A stretch of DNA of 45,281 nt from Desulfobacterales bacterium (GCA_030689795.1 JAUYEO010000169.1:1-45281); one strand, 5' to 3'; positions 8,526 through 18,404 are shown, numbered from the stretch's first letter. The notes: generated from the sequence alone by a model not told the origin. Numbers and translations are program-made.

Positions 8526-9506
8526 CTATACTTTTCTTGAAAGAGCGTAGTCGGCTATATATTCAAGTATTCTTCTTGTTTTTGAAGGTTTGAAAATAAG
8601 AAGAGTTTTTTTTGCTTTTTCAATATGATACTTCGCACGCTCTTTCGTGTATGCAATTCCTCCGTATTTTTCAAGGAGTTTTATCAGCAATTTAAAATCG
8701 CGCACTGAAAAAGTTTTATTTTGTATTATCGCTTCCATCCTAAAACGGTCATTCCTGTCCGCTTCTTTCAGGGCATATATTACAGGAAGTGTCAGCTTCC
8801 CTTCTTTTAAATCGGCTCCCACCTCTTTTCCAAGAGCCCTGGTATCAAGCGTATAGTCCAGAAGGTCATCTGCCATCTGGAAGGCCATTCCCATGTTATA
8901 TCCGTATCCGGAAACAGCCTTTTCTTCTCTTTTCGAAGCATTTGCTATAAAGGCGCTTATCCTGCAGGCACCCTCAAATAAAACGGCGGTTTTACGCCGG
9001 ATTATCTCCATATATTCTGCTTCGGTAAGGTCCAGCGCGCCTTTTCTCATAAGCTGGTGGATCTCTCCCTGAGACATGCTTTCGGTAACTCCCGCGATTA
9101 CCTTAATAACTTTTAGTTTTCCGGTAGCAGCGGCAATGGATAAACCCCGCGCAAGAAGAAAATCACCGACTAACACCGCTGTCGAATTTCCCCATATTGA
9201 ATTTGCAACTGGTTTTCCCCTCCTTAATTTCGCCCCGTCAACAAGATCATCATGCAAAAGGGTTGCGGCATGCAGGTATTCAAATGTTGTTGAAAGAACC
9301 TTGTCATACTCTCCCTTATAGCCGCAAATTCTTGCCGAAAGCACCATAAGAAGCGGCCTCAACCTTTTTCCCCCGGCAAAAAGAATATGTCCGGCAACAT
9401 CAGAGACAAGAGCCAGATAGGGGTTTAAATTATCTGCAAGCGCAATTTCAATCTCTTTAAGGTCTTTTTCGACCATGGGAAGAATTTCACGCTTCAAATC
9501 TCTCAT
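8526..9506 (-). CDS. Long-chain trans-polyprenyl diphosphate synthase
   Basis: This 326-residue enzyme condenses isopentenyl diphosphate units into a long allylic diphosphate, most likely the side chain of menaquinone. It has the family's GGKRLRP motif (45-51), the first aspartate-rich motif DDLVD (86-90), QGE near residue 146 and the second aspartate-rich motif DDLLD (213-217). The residues just before the first motif (AATLLH) are small, which fits a long-chain (IspB/heptaprenyl type) rather than a farnesyl product. Chain length cannot be fixed from sequence. Its ATG overlaps the rimO stop by four bases. Menaquinone fits the quinone use of the Qmo complex elsewhere in the window. Confidence 0.9.
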   Translation of the reverse strand: MRDLKREILPMVEKDLKEIEIALADNLNPYLALVSDVAGHILFAGGKRLRPLLMVLSARICGYKGEYDKVLSTTFEYLHAATLLHDDLVDGAKLRRGKPVANSIWGNSTAVLVGDFLLARGLSIAAATGKLKVIKVIAGVTESMSQGEIHQLMRKGALDLTEAEYMEIIRRKTAVLFEGACRISAFIANASKREEKAVSGYGYNMGMAFQMADDLLDYTLDTRALGKEVGADLKEGKLTLPVIYALKEADRNDRFRMEAIIQNKTFSVRDFKLLIKLLEKYGGIAYTKERAKYHIEKAKKTLLIFKPSKTRRILEYIADYALSRKV

Positions 9507-10831
9507 GCAGCTTCTCCGACGAGATCATATTCAAGCGCATCTGTGATTTTTACACTGGCAAAAGAGCCTTCCCTTAGTTCACCTGCAATATAGGTAATGC
9601 CGTCAACATCAGGAGCCTGATACCTTGTTCGTCCGATACAAAGCCTTTTTTCAGGTAACTCCTCAACAAGAACATCAAAAACCTTGCCTATGTGTTTCCT
9701 GTTGTTTTCGAGGGATATTTCCCTCTGGCGGGACATGATTCTGTCGCGTCTTTTTTTCGCGACATTTTTCGGAACCCTGTCCGGAAGCTTATGGGATGGA
9801 ATATCTTTGGAATCTGAATATATAAAAACTCCGAGATGATCAAATTTTACTTTTTCTATGAAAGAGAACAGATCTCTGAAGTCCTTATCCGTTTCACCCG
9901 GAAAACCTGTAATGACGGTTGTCCGCAGGGATGCATCGGGAACTGCGGACCTTATTTTATCAAAAAGTTTTAACAGGTCGTTTTGATTGTAACTTCGCCC
10001 CATTCTTTTCAGCACGGGACGGCTTGCATGCTGAATTGGAATATCGAAATAGGAACATATATTGCGGCCTGAAGCAATGGTTTTAACGATATTATCATCG
10101 ATGCTTTCAGGATGCGCGTAAAGAATTCTTATCCAGGCATCCCCCGATATTTTGGATATTTTTTCAAGAAGCCTCCCGAGGCCGGAGGAACCCTTCAGGT
10201 CTTTTCCATAAGAGGTTGTGTCCTGTGCCACAAGGATCAGTTCTTTCACTCCTGATTCAATCAGCAGCCTCGCTTCTGAAACTATATCCTCAGGAGAACG
10301 GCTCCGTTGTTTTCCGCGCAGCCTGGGAATAACACAATAGCTGCAACGCCTGCTGCATCCTTCCGCAACTTTTAAATATGCCATATGCGGAACGGATCTT
10401 ATTCTCGGCACAGAAGGCTCGCTTAAAACGGTCAGGTTGGGATCAGGCAAAAGGCATCCTGACGCTATAGGAACGCCTTCAACAGCCTGGACAATTTTAT
10501 CAAATGCGCCTGTGCCGATAAAACAATCCACCTCGGGAAGGGTTTTTGCTATCTTTTCCCTGAAACGCTCGGGAAGACAACCTGTAACAACCAGCCTGCG
10601 GCATGAGCCGTTCTGTTTGTGAGCGGAAAAATCGAGAATCGTGTCTATAGATTCATCTATCGCGGACTCAATAAAACTGCACGTATTCACAATGATCGTA
10701 TGTGCTCTTGCAGGATCCTGAACAATATTCCACCCCGCGTTTGCAAGCCTTCCCAGCATCAATTCGCTGTCCACAAGATTTCTCGCGCACCCTAAACTTT
10801 CCAGATAGACATTTTTTTTACGTCTTGGCAT
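9503..10831 (-). CDS. rimO: Ribosomal protein S12 methylthiotransferase RimO
   Basis: RimO is a radical-SAM methylthiotransferase that modifies an aspartate of ribosomal protein S12. The 442-residue protein has the N-terminal UPF0004 domain with three cluster-binding cysteines (Cys15 in SLGCARN, Cys51 in NTCSF, Cys85 in TGCLPERF), the radical-SAM motif CSRRCSYC (Cys159, 163, 166) and a C-terminal TRAM domain. The SLGCARNLVDSE start is the RimO type rather than MiaB. It is the first gene of the three-gene set with the polyprenyl synthase and pgsA and lies 38 bp downstream of etfA on the same strand. Confidence 0.95.
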   Translation of the reverse strand: MPRRKKNVYLESLGCARNLVDSELMLGRLANAGWNIVQDPARAHTIIVNTCSFIESAIDESIDTILDFSAHKQNGSCRRLVVTGCLPERFREKIAKTLPEVDCFIGTGAFDKIVQAVEGVPIASGCLLPDPNLTVLSEPSVPRIRSVPHMAYLKVAEGCSRRCSYCVIPRLRGKQRSRSPEDIVSEARLLIESGVKELILVAQDTTSYGKDLKGSSGLGRLLEKISKISGDAWIRILYAHPESIDDNIVKTIASGRNICSYFDIPIQHASRPVLKRMGRSYNQNDLLKLFDKIRSAVPDASLRTTVITGFPGETDKDFRDLFSFIEKVKFDHLGVFIYSDSKDIPSHKLPDRVPKNVAKKRRDRIMSRQREISLENNRKHIGKVFDVLVEELPEKRLCIGRTRYQAPDVDGITYIAGELREGSFASVKITDALEYDLVGEAA

Positions 10832-10869
10832 ATAAAAAAACCGGTTCTATTATCCGCTGCAAAAATCTT

Positions 10870-11838
10870 CTATATACCTTTGATTTTTTTAATCTCTTCC
10901 GTAATCAAAGGGACAACTTCAAACAAATCTCCCGCAATTCCATAATCCGCCTTTGCAAAGATGGGCGCCTCGGAATCCTTGTTTATTGCCACAATAACTT
11001 TTGATGAGGACATCCCTGCAAGATGCTGTATTGCTCCCGATATCCCGCAGGCAATGTAAAGATTCGGTGAAACAACTTTTCCCGTTTGCCCGACCTGATC
11101 CGAGTGAGGCCTCCATCCTTCATCAACAGCAGACCTGGAAGCTCCGACAGCTCCTCCAAAAATCCCGGCAAGCTTTTCTATTACCGAATAATCAGGCCCT
11201 CCCATTCCCCTTCCACCTGATACAACTACATCTGCTTCGGTCAATTCGACCTTGCCCGTATCAAGTTTCTTTTCTATAAATTTAAGATCTGTCCTGCCTT
11301 TGTCGGGAGCAATAATTTCAACTGCTCCTGCCTTTTGAGATTCGGCAATCCTCATTGAATTGGGACGAACTGCAATTATCCGGGGCTCTCCTTCAAACAT
11401 GATTTCGGCAAGGATTTTCCCGCCGTACATAGGCCGTGTCACAACAACATTTCCGGCATCAACCCTGACTGCAACACAATCCATTGCAAGAGGAGAGTCG
11501 AGTCTGGCGGACAGCCTCGCTGCAAGATCTCTTCCACGGGAGGACGCCCCCAATATAATTACGCAGGGTTTTTCTTTGGTTACAATACCGGCAACGACAT
11601 TCGTGTAAGCATCGGTCATGTACTCTTCAAGCACGGCGTCGTCGGCAACAAGTATCCTGTCTGCGCCGTATTTTCCCAACGACTCGGAATTGCTTTTTAT
11701 TCCTGAACCTATAACCGCAACGGAAAGAGCGCATCCAAGGCCGTCCGCTATTCGCCTTCCCTCACTGAGCGCTTCGTAAGTAACCTTTCTGAAAACACCA
11801 TTTACCTGTTCCGCTATTGCAAGTACTCCACAAGACAT
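10870..11838 (-). CDS. etfA: Electron transfer flavoprotein alpha subunit
   Basis: EtfA, with EtfB, forms the FAD-containing heterodimer that takes electrons from acyl-CoA or other dehydrogenases. The 322-residue protein has the N-terminal alpha/beta domain and the diagnostic C-terminal FAD-binding region: GGRGMGG near 210, GASRSAVDEGW near 233, QVGQTGKVVSPNLYIACGIS near 250-270 and the closing INKDSEAPIF segment. No extra ferredoxin domain is fused, so this is not the elongated EtfA form. It follows etfB by 24 bp, in the usual etfB-etfA order, and the pair likely serves beta-oxidation. A thiolase gene lies near the right edge but is not linked. Confidence 0.93.
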   Translation of the reverse strand: MSCGVLAIAEQVNGVFRKVTYEALSEGRRIADGLGCALSVAVIGSGIKSNSESLGKYGADRILVADDAVLEEYMTDAYTNVVAGIVTKEKPCVIILGASSRGRDLAARLSARLDSPLAMDCVAVRVDAGNVVVTRPMYGGKILAEIMFEGEPRIIAVRPNSMRIAESQKAGAVEIIAPDKGRTDLKFIEKKLDTGKVELTEADVVVSGGRGMGGPDYSVIEKLAGIFGGAVGASRSAVDEGWRPHSDQVGQTGKVVSPNLYIACGISGAIQHLAGMSSSKVIVAINKDSEAPIFAKADYGIAGDLFEVVPLITEEIKKIKGI

Positions 11839-11862
11839 ATTAATCTCCTTATAATAAATTGA

Positions 11863-12651
11863 TCAAACAACCTTGGCCTCTTCATGCAGGGCTTTGACAA
11901 GCGCTATAGCCTTATCTGCGGCGGCCTCCCCGGCAATCATCTTTCCTCCCTTTCGTTCGGGCGGATATTTGAGTGAAATTATCTTTGTTTTCGGGGCGCC
12001 TATTCCGGCAGTATCAAGACCTATATCTTTAAGGCTTTTAATTTCAAGAGGTTTTTTCTTGGCTTTCATAATACCGGGCAGTGATGCATACCTTGGTTCA
12101 TTCAATCCCCGCTGAGTTGTTATCAGAGCAGGAAGGGGAGCTTCTACAACAACAATGCCGCCCTCTACTGTCCTGTTGCAGGTTATTCTTCCGTCTGCTA
12201 TCACTTCTTTCATTACCATCGTAACAGCCGGAATATTCAGGAATTCAGCCACCGCTGACCCCACCGCGTAATTATCCCCATCAACAGCCCGCTGGCCTGC
12301 AACAATAAGATCAAACGGCATATTCTTAAGAACTGCCGCAAGAATTTTTGCCGTTTGCAATCCGTCACAGTTGTGAGCGGCAGGGTCGTTTATCAATATG
12401 CCTTTATCGGCTCCCATTGCAAGCGCAGTCCGTATCGCTTCAACCGCTTTCTCTGTTCCGACAGAAAGAATGGTTACCGATCCCGAACCGCCGTGAGCCT
12501 CCTTAACCCGAAGAGCTTCTTCCACAGCAAATTCGTCATAAGGGTTCATTACCCATTTCACATCACCCGTCTTTACCGACAAACCGTTTTCGGAAATACC
12601 TACAAACGACTCGGTTGATGGAACCTGTTTTAATAAAACAATGACTTCCAA
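11863..12651 (-). CDS. etfB: Electron transfer flavoprotein beta subunit
   Basis: EtfB is the partner of EtfA and holds the AMP or second flavin. From the chosen TTG the protein reads MEVIVLLKQVPSTESF, which matches family N-termini, and gives 262 residues. A GGGAGG ribosome-binding site lies about 10 bp before this TTG; the in-frame ATG seven codons upstream lacks one, and longer extensions add a non-homologous leader. Family motifs include the NPYDEFAVEEALR segment, AMGADKG, and the VAGQRAVDGD segment near the nucleotide site. It is the first gene after a candidate sigma-70 promoter and is followed by etfA. Confidence 0.9.
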   Translation of the reverse strand: MEVIVLLKQVPSTESFVGISENGLSVKTGDVKWVMNPYDEFAVEEALRVKEAHGGSGSVTILSVGTEKAVEAIRTALAMGADKGILINDPAAHNCDGLQTAKILAAVLKNMPFDLIVAGQRAVDGDNYAVGSAVAEFLNIPAVTMVMKEVIADGRITCNRTVEGGIVVVEAPLPALITTQRGLNEPRYASLPGIMKAKKKPLEIKSLKDIGLDTAGIGAPKTKIISLKYPPERKGGKMIAGEAAADKAIALVKALHEEAKVV

Positions 12652-12779
12652 TTTTCCAGTTCCTCCCTTCATGTTGTGTTGATTAAATTGATATTGCTCA
12701 AAAAAACAATGGAGCAGGCGAATCACCCTGAAAACATGCAACTCCATATAATTAAAAAATATTTATTTATAATAAGTTG

Positions 12780-12806
12780 AGTATATTAGTATAAAATTCT
12801 TGTCAA
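12780..12806 (-). promoter_or_regulatory. Candidate sigma-70 promoter of etfBA
   Basis: On the minus strand a perfect -35 TTGACA (12801-12806) and a -10 TATACT (12780-12785) are separated by 15 bp, slightly short. They sit between apbE and etfB in AT-rich DNA and face etfB. Confidence 0.5.
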
Positions 12807-12838
12807 ATAAATTCTAAATCGATTTATTGAAGAATCCG

Positions 12839-13873
12839 TTATCTTTCAAAAAGGATCTTTTCATTATTTCCAAACCCTTTTGAAAAATAATCGGTAAGTT
12901 TTCCATCCTTATCCTTGATCACTATAAAGCATTCAACACCCGGAATTTTATCTGCAAGTTCAAGTCCCTTTTTATACCCCATAACCATTATGGCTGTTGC
13001 AAGCCCATCAGCAAAAGTGCAGTTATCTGCAATTACTGAAACGCTGACAACTCCGTTGGTTACAGGATATCCTGTCTTTGGGTCCAAAACATGCGTATAA
13101 ACAGCCCCCTCTTTTTCAAAATAATTCCTGTAATCACCGCTAGTGGCAAGCCCTTTGTTTTTAAGCATCACTGTTTTGTATACTTCATCAAAAGGGACGT
13201 CTTTATCAGGCCTGTTTATTCCTATACGCCAGTAACCGCCGTCCTTTCTCAGGCCCGAAGCATATACTTCTCCTCCAATTTCAACAAGAAAGTTATCAAT
13301 TCCTTCTTTCCTGATAACATCCGCAATCTCGTCAACCCCATACCCCTTTGCAATTGAAGCAAGATCAAGACCCACGGAAGGATTTCGCTTCACAAGGTAC
13401 CCGCTTTCAGATATCTCAATTTTATCGAACCCAACATTTGCAAGCCGGTCTTCAATCTCTTTTTTTTGCGGAACCTGCTTCTCTTTTTCAGTTCTGCCGA
13501 ATCCCCACAGATCAACGAGAGGATACACTGTTCCGTCCCATGCCCCTCCCGAAAGCTCGTAAATTCTCCGGGCAACGATCATAACATTCAAAAAGTCCTC
13601 TGTAATAATAAACTTATCCTGTGAGTTAAACGCATTGAACCTGCTTATCTCGCTTTCACTGATAAAGACTGACATGCTGTTGTTTACATCTTTCAAACTT
13701 TTTTCAATTTTGTCTTTCAGTTCCGCCGTATCTTTATAAAACCATGTCACAACCTTTATATTATATGTAGTGCCCATGGTTCTTCCTGAAATCAGAACTT
13801 CTTTTTTCAGGTTGCAGCCTGTCAATATTAATAAAAAAAAGATTATACAGGCTGTTTTTGGCGGATATTTCAA
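12839..13873 (-). CDS. apbE: FAD:protein FMN transferase, lipoprotein
   Basis: ApbE covalently attaches FMN from FAD to threonine of target proteins (such as Rnf or Nqr subunits) on the outer side of the inner membrane. The 344-residue product has a lipoprotein signal, MKYPPKTACIIFFLLILTGC, ending in the lipobox LTGC. After it come the RTMGTTYNI motif, the conserved GG-containing core (EIGGEVYASG), and ATSGDYRNYFE with H-x-x-D-P-K-T-G-Y-P, all ApbE hallmarks. I chose the TTG at 13873, preceded by AAAGGA, because an ATG further upstream would overlap hypE by 70 bp and add a non-signal leader. It is the last gene of the hydrogenase maturation run, an unusual neighbour; its target is not in the window. 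Confidence 0.88.
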   Translation of the reverse strand: MKYPPKTACIIFFLLILTGCNLKKEVLISGRTMGTTYNIKVVTWFYKDTAELKDKIEKSLKDVNNSMSVFISESEISRFNAFNSQDKFIITEDFLNVMIVARRIYELSGGAWDGTVYPLVDLWGFGRTEKEKQVPQKKEIEDRLANVGFDKIEISESGYLVKRNPSVGLDLASIAKGYGVDEIADVIRKEGIDNFLVEIGGEVYASGLRKDGGYWRIGINRPDKDVPFDEVYKTVMLKNKGLATSGDYRNYFEKEGAVYTHVLDPKTGYPVTNGVVSVSVIADNCTFADGLATAIMVMGYKKGLELADKIPGVECFIVIKDKDGKLTDYFSKGFGNNEKILFER

Positions 13874-13892
13874 TAATAAATCTTTCCTTTTA

Positions 13893-14903
13893 TCAGCAGA
13901 TTCTTGGGAGCTGCTCTCCGGTGAGCATATCGACCATCCTGATTCCGCCGATTCCCGTCTCAAGGAAAACTTTTCCCGGATGTCCGGATACTACCTCGCC
14001 TATTATGCAGGCGTCTTTCCCGAACTCATCTTCCCTGACAGCCGAAAGAACCTTGTCGGCATCTTCCGGCGACACAAAAGCAAGCAGCTTTCCCTCATTT
14101 GCAATATAAAGAGGATCAAAACCGAGCAGTTCACAAATCCCTTTGACCTCATTTTTTACAGGTATCTTATTCTCATAAATCTTTATCCCGGCACAGGATT
14201 TTTCAGCTATTTCATTCAGGGAGGTGCCCACTCCTCCCCGGGTCGGATCACGCAATACATGGACATTTTTGCTTGAAGAAAATATTTTTCCGACCATGTG
14301 ATTTAACGGCGCCGTATCGCTTCTGACAGAAGAAGTAAAGGTCATCCCCTCCCGCTGGGTCAAAACGGTTATGCCATGATCTGCAATCGTTCCGCTTAAT
14401 ATTATTTTATCGCCGGGAACCGCCTTGTCACATCCGACATCAACATTGTCAGGTATAAGCCCGATCCCTGATGTGTTTATGAATATCTTGTCTACAGCGC
14501 CCTTCGGCACGACCTTGGTATCGCCCGTCACAACTTTAACTCCCGCTTTCTCAGCAGCGGCACCCATTGATTTTATTATCCTCTCAAGATCGGATATTAA
14601 AAAACCCTCTTCAATGACAAGTCCTACGCTCAGGTAGAGAGGAGAACCACCGCACATTGCGATATCGTTCACAGTTCCGTATATTGCAAGCTCCCCGATA
14701 TCTCCTCCGGGGAAAAAGATAGGATCAACAACATACGTATCTGTGGAAAAGGCGAATTTCTTTCCGCCGATATTCAATATCGCCCCGTCATTTAATTTTG
14801 AAAGCATTGGATTGTCAAACACGGGAAGCATGATATCCAAAGTCAGCGAGTGGGATATTTTTCCGCCGCTTCCGTGATCAAGTAATATTCTGTCGGTTTT
14901 CAT
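13893..14903 (-). CDS. hypE: Hydrogenase maturation protein HypE
   Basis: HypE dehydrates the carbamoyl group received from HypF into the thiocyanate that supplies the CN ligands of the [NiFe] active site. The 336-residue protein has the N-terminal DHGSGGK (9-15), the PurM-like ATP-binding core with MCGGSPLYLS, and the essential C-terminal cysteine in the terminal PRIC. Its length is normal. It follows hypD by 12 bp, in the conserved hypC-F-D-E order seen here. Confidence is high because both the core and the Cys tail are intact. Confidence 0.96.
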   Translation of the reverse strand: MKTDRILLDHGSGGKISHSLTLDIMLPVFDNPMLSKLNDGAILNIGGKKFAFSTDTYVVDPIFFPGGDIGELAIYGTVNDIAMCGGSPLYLSVGLVIEEGFLISDLERIIKSMGAAAEKAGVKVVTGDTKVVPKGAVDKIFINTSGIGLIPDNVDVGCDKAVPGDKIILSGTIADHGITVLTQREGMTFTSSVRSDTAPLNHMVGKIFSSSKNVHVLRDPTRGGVGTSLNEIAEKSCAGIKIYENKIPVKNEVKGICELLGFDPLYIANEGKLLAFVSPEDADKVLSAVREDEFGKDACIIGEVVSGHPGKVFLETGIGGIRMVDMLTGEQLPRIC

Positions 14904-14915
14904 AATGGAAACTCC

Positions 14916-16010
14916 CTAATCTTCGCTGTGATACTTGTAGTAAGCTGCGCATGTCCCTTCGCTTGAAACCATGCACGGCCCGACAGGATCAACCGGGGTG
15001 CAGATTTTTTTATAAAGTGGGCATTCGACAGGGGTTTTAATGCCTGTAAGGATTTCACCGCAGGCGCATCCCTTAGGCTCATCCGAATCTTTTTCACTTA
15101 TTTCAAACTTTTTCATAGCGTCATAATCTGAAAATTCATTTCTGATTTTAAGCCCGCTTCCCGGAATAATCCCTATCCCCCGCCACGCAACATCCGCAGC
15201 TTCAAATACATCATTCATTATCCCGACCGCTTTTTCATTTCCTTCAAAAGAGACAGCCCGCGTGTAGGCATTTTCAAGCCCCGGAGTTTTATTTTCTATC
15301 TGCTCAACAAGCATCAGTATCGCCTGCAGAATATCGGATGGTTCAAAACCGGCAACTACACAGGGCATTTGATATTGATTGAAAAATGGAAGATACGCCC
15401 TGGTTCCTATAATCACGGAAACATGTCCCGGCAGGATAAACCCGTCTATTTTAATCCCTTCGGTCTTCATTAGAGCGCAAAGAGCCTGGGGCACTGTTTT
15501 ATGAGCCGAATAAACAAAGTAGTTTTCTACCTTCATCTCTCTTGCGGACAGAATGGATGCGGCGACGGTCGGCGCCGTTGTCTCAAAGCCCACACCAAGA
15601 AAGATAACTCTCTTATCGGGATTTTTCCTTGCAATTTCAATCGCATCAAACGTGGAATAGACCATGCGGATATCTTTTCCATCAGCCCGCTCTTTTAGCA
15701 GAGATGAATTAGTCCCGGGAACCCTCATTAAATCTCCGAAAGTTGTTATGATTGTATCGGGAACCCTCGATATTTCAATAAAAGCATCTATCTCATTCTG
15801 GGCGGTCACACAAACAGGGCATCCTGGCCCGGAAAGCAGGGATATGGTGCCCGGAATCAATTTTCGTATTCCGTTTCTGAATATCGACATGGTATGCGTA
15901 CCGCATACCTCCATCAACCGGACATTCTTTTTACTCAGGTTGTTTATCCGGTCAAGAATTTTTCGGGAAATCTCGGGATCCCTGTATTCGTCTGCATGTT
16001 TTATGGTCAT
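14916..16010 (-). CDS. hypD: Hydrogenase maturation protein HypD
   Basis: HypD is the Fe-S scaffold on which, with HypC, the Fe(CN)2CO group is assembled. The 364-residue protein has the N-terminal EVCGTHT (Cys36), SGPGCPVCVT (Cys64 and Cys67) and the C-terminal cluster-binding cysteines in GCACGEIL, ECPLYKKIC and GPCMVSSEGTCAAY. All conserved cysteines are present. It lies between hypF (117 bp upstream) and hypE (12 bp downstream). I see no clear ribosome-binding site before the chosen ATG, but the N-terminus fits the family. Confidence 0.96.
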   Translation of the reverse strand: MTIKHADEYRDPEISRKILDRINNLSKKNVRLMEVCGTHTMSIFRNGIRKLIPGTISLLSGPGCPVCVTAQNEIDAFIEISRVPDTIITTFGDLMRVPGTNSSLLKERADGKDIRMVYSTFDAIEIARKNPDKRVIFLGVGFETTAPTVAASILSAREMKVENYFVYSAHKTVPQALCALMKTEGIKIDGFILPGHVSVIIGTRAYLPFFNQYQMPCVVAGFEPSDILQAILMLVEQIENKTPGLENAYTRAVSFEGNEKAVGIMNDVFEAADVAWRGIGIIPGSGLKIRNEFSDYDAMKKFEISEKDSDEPKGCACGEILTGIKTPVECPLYKKICTPVDPVGPCMVSSEGTCAAYYKYHSED

Positions 16011-16127
16011 ATTATATATCCGTCTAACCCGTCTTTTGGTTATTATAAAAGTTTCTTCTCCCGGTCAGTTGAAAAAAAGGGTTCCAGGATTCGAGGGTTC
16101 AGGTGTTTGGAGATGATACTTACAAAA

Positions 16128-18404
16128 TCAGTCCGCTGATCCGGCAACTACCGCCTGGCCGAGTGAAATGCCCCCGTCATTTGCCGGAACAAGTTTATGC
16201 GTATAAACTTTAAACCTGTTTTCTTCAAGAGCTTTGATCATACCGGATAAAAGTATTGAATTCTGGAATACTCCGCCACTTAATGCTACTCTTTCAATAT
16301 CAGTATCTTTTCTTATTATTTTACACAGCTCTGTAAACAGGCGTATCACTGTTCTGTGAAATTTTCCGCCGATTACAGACGTGTGAACGCCATTATGAAT
16401 GTCCTCAACAATACCTTTAATTATAGGAGCCGTTAAAATTTTATATACATTATCATCCGATATCCATTCATAATCATAAATCTCTTCTGTGTTTTCATCG
16501 GACAGCATCTCAAACTCCATTGCAGCCTGCCCTTCAAAGCAGACACGGTTTCTGATTCCTATAATAGCGGCAATGCCGTCAAAAAGCCTTCCCAGGCTCG
16601 ATGTTTCAGGCGAATTGATTTTTCTTGAAATCATATCAATGATGAATCTGATTTTATCTTCGCTGATTTCTTTTAAAACGGGAATATCCAGTCCCCGCAT
16701 ATCTTCACCGAAAACATCGTAAAGATAACTTACGGCCATGCGCCACGGCTCCTTTATAGCTGCCGCGCTCCCCGGCATGGAAATATATGAAAGGTGGGCT
16801 GCTCTCGTAAACCGGCCATGCTCTGCGATAATGACCTCTCCGCCCCAGATATTACCGTCTGATCCATACCCTGTCCCGTCAAAAGCGAGTCCTATAACAG
16901 GGCCGTCAATCATATTTTCAGCCATGCAGCCTGCAATATGCGCGTGATGGTGCTGAACCCTAACTACTTTAATATTTTTCAGCGAGAGAGCATATTTTGT
17001 GCTCAGGTAATCGGGGTGAAAATCGCAGGCCACAATCTCAGGATTAACATCAAGAATCCTCTTCATGTGCCGGATGGTAAGCTCAAAGAACTCAAGAGTG
17101 GAAAGATTTTCAAGATCACCTATATGCTGGCTTACAAATGCCTTGTCGTCTTTAGTAATGCAGACCGTGTTTTTCAATTCGGCCCCGCAGGCAAGAACCA
17201 TGGGAACCTTTTTATTGAGAAAGACCGGTGCCGGTATATATCCGCGGGAACGGCGTATAAATCTGGTTTCCCCTGCCGTTTTTTTCACTATTGAATCATC
17301 GCTTCTAAGATAAATATCCCTGTTGTGCACCAAAAAATAATCGGCGATATCAGAAAGCCTGTCAAAGGCATCTTCATTATCTATTGAAATGGGCTCTTCG
17401 CTCCTGTTTCCACTTGTCATGACAAGTGCGGTAAAATCATGCTGCAACAGCAGATAATGAAGAGGGGTATATGGAAGCATCGTTCCGAAATATCTGTTTT
17501 TAGGCGATACTTCACGGGAAAGCTGATTCGGTTCTTTCTTTTTTAAAAGGACTATAGGCCGCAGGCAAGATGATATAAGCGCCTCTTCCCCGGGTTCGAT
17601 AACGGCAAATCTTTTTATTCTCTCTACATCAAAGGACATGATTGCAAAGGGTTTTTCTTCCCTCAGCTTTCTTTTTCTAAGCGTGTAAACGGCTTTATCA
17701 TTTTCAGCATCTGCCGCAAGATGAAAACCACCGAGACCTTTTATCGCAACAATATGCCCCTGCTTTAAAAGCCCGGCGGTTTTTTCAACAGGATTTATTC
17801 CGTCAATCATTTTTCTGTTGTTGCCATAAAGAGTTAAATAAGGACCGCAATCACGGCATGCGTTCGGCTGGGCATGAAATCTCCTGTTTTCCGGATCATC
17901 ATATTCCGCTTGGCATTTGCCGCACATTCTGAAATGTTTCATGGAAGTGTTCGGCCTGTCGTACGGGATATCGTCGATTATTGTATATCTTGGCCCGCAG
18001 TTTGTGCAGTTGATAAAAGGATACCTGAACCTTCGGTCTTTGGTGTCGAAAAGCTCCTTCAGGCAGTCATCACAAATGCTTACATCGGGCGAGATAAGAA
18101 CTGACCGGGAAGCATCCGGCCTGCTTTCTGCAATTGAAAAACTATTGTGGTTTTTTACGGTTTCGGGATAATCTGAAACATCCGTAATACGGGCGAGCGG
18201 CGGACCGTTTTTCTTCAGTTCCCGGCAGAAGGAATTAATGTCTTTATCAATACCTTCAACATGAATTGATACTCCGGAGGAGGTGTTTAATACTTCTCCT
18301 TTCAGGTTATGACGGTTTGCAAGCTGGTAAACAAAGGGACGGAAACCGACACCCTGCACTATGCCTTCTACTTCGATTCTTCTTGCGACATACTCCCTTT
18401 GCAT
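16128..18404 (-). CDS. hypF: Carbamoyltransferase HypF
   Basis: HypF uses carbamoyl phosphate and ATP to carbamoylate the C-terminal cysteine of HypE. The 758-residue protein has an acylphosphatase domain (VEGIVQGVGFRPFVYQL, 12-28), two zinc-finger pairs (Cys111/114 with 133/136, and Cys161/164 with 183/186), a YrdC-like domain (about 200-380) and a Kae1-like carbamoyltransferase domain with the HHHAH motif and FDGTGYGSDG. I chose the ATG at 18404 because AAGGA lies five bases upstream and the acylphosphatase domain starts at once; longer forms would overlap hypC. Order and length are normal. Confidence 0.95.
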   Translation of the reverse strand: MQREYVARRIEVEGIVQGVGFRPFVYQLANRHNLKGEVLNTSSGVSIHVEGIDKDINSFCRELKKNGPPLARITDVSDYPETVKNHNSFSIAESRPDASRSVLISPDVSICDDCLKELFDTKDRRFRYPFINCTNCGPRYTIIDDIPYDRPNTSMKHFRMCGKCQAEYDDPENRRFHAQPNACRDCGPYLTLYGNNRKMIDGINPVEKTAGLLKQGHIVAIKGLGGFHLAADAENDKAVYTLRKRKLREEKPFAIMSFDVERIKRFAVIEPGEEALISSCLRPIVLLKKKEPNQLSREVSPKNRYFGTMLPYTPLHYLLLQHDFTALVMTSGNRSEEPISIDNEDAFDRLSDIADYFLVHNRDIYLRSDDSIVKKTAGETRFIRRSRGYIPAPVFLNKKVPMVLACGAELKNTVCITKDDKAFVSQHIGDLENLSTLEFFELTIRHMKRILDVNPEIVACDFHPDYLSTKYALSLKNIKVVRVQHHHAHIAGCMAENMIDGPVIGLAFDGTGYGSDGNIWGGEVIIAEHGRFTRAAHLSYISMPGSAAAIKEPWRMAVSYLYDVFGEDMRGLDIPVLKEISEDKIRFIIDMISRKINSPETSSLGRLFDGIAAIIGIRNRVCFEGQAAMEFEMLSDENTEEIYDYEWISDDNVYKILTAPIIKGIVEDIHNGVHTSVIGGKFHRTVIRLFTELCKIIRKDTDIERVALSGGVFQNSILLSGMIKALEENRFKVYTHKLVPANDGGISLGQAVVAGSAD

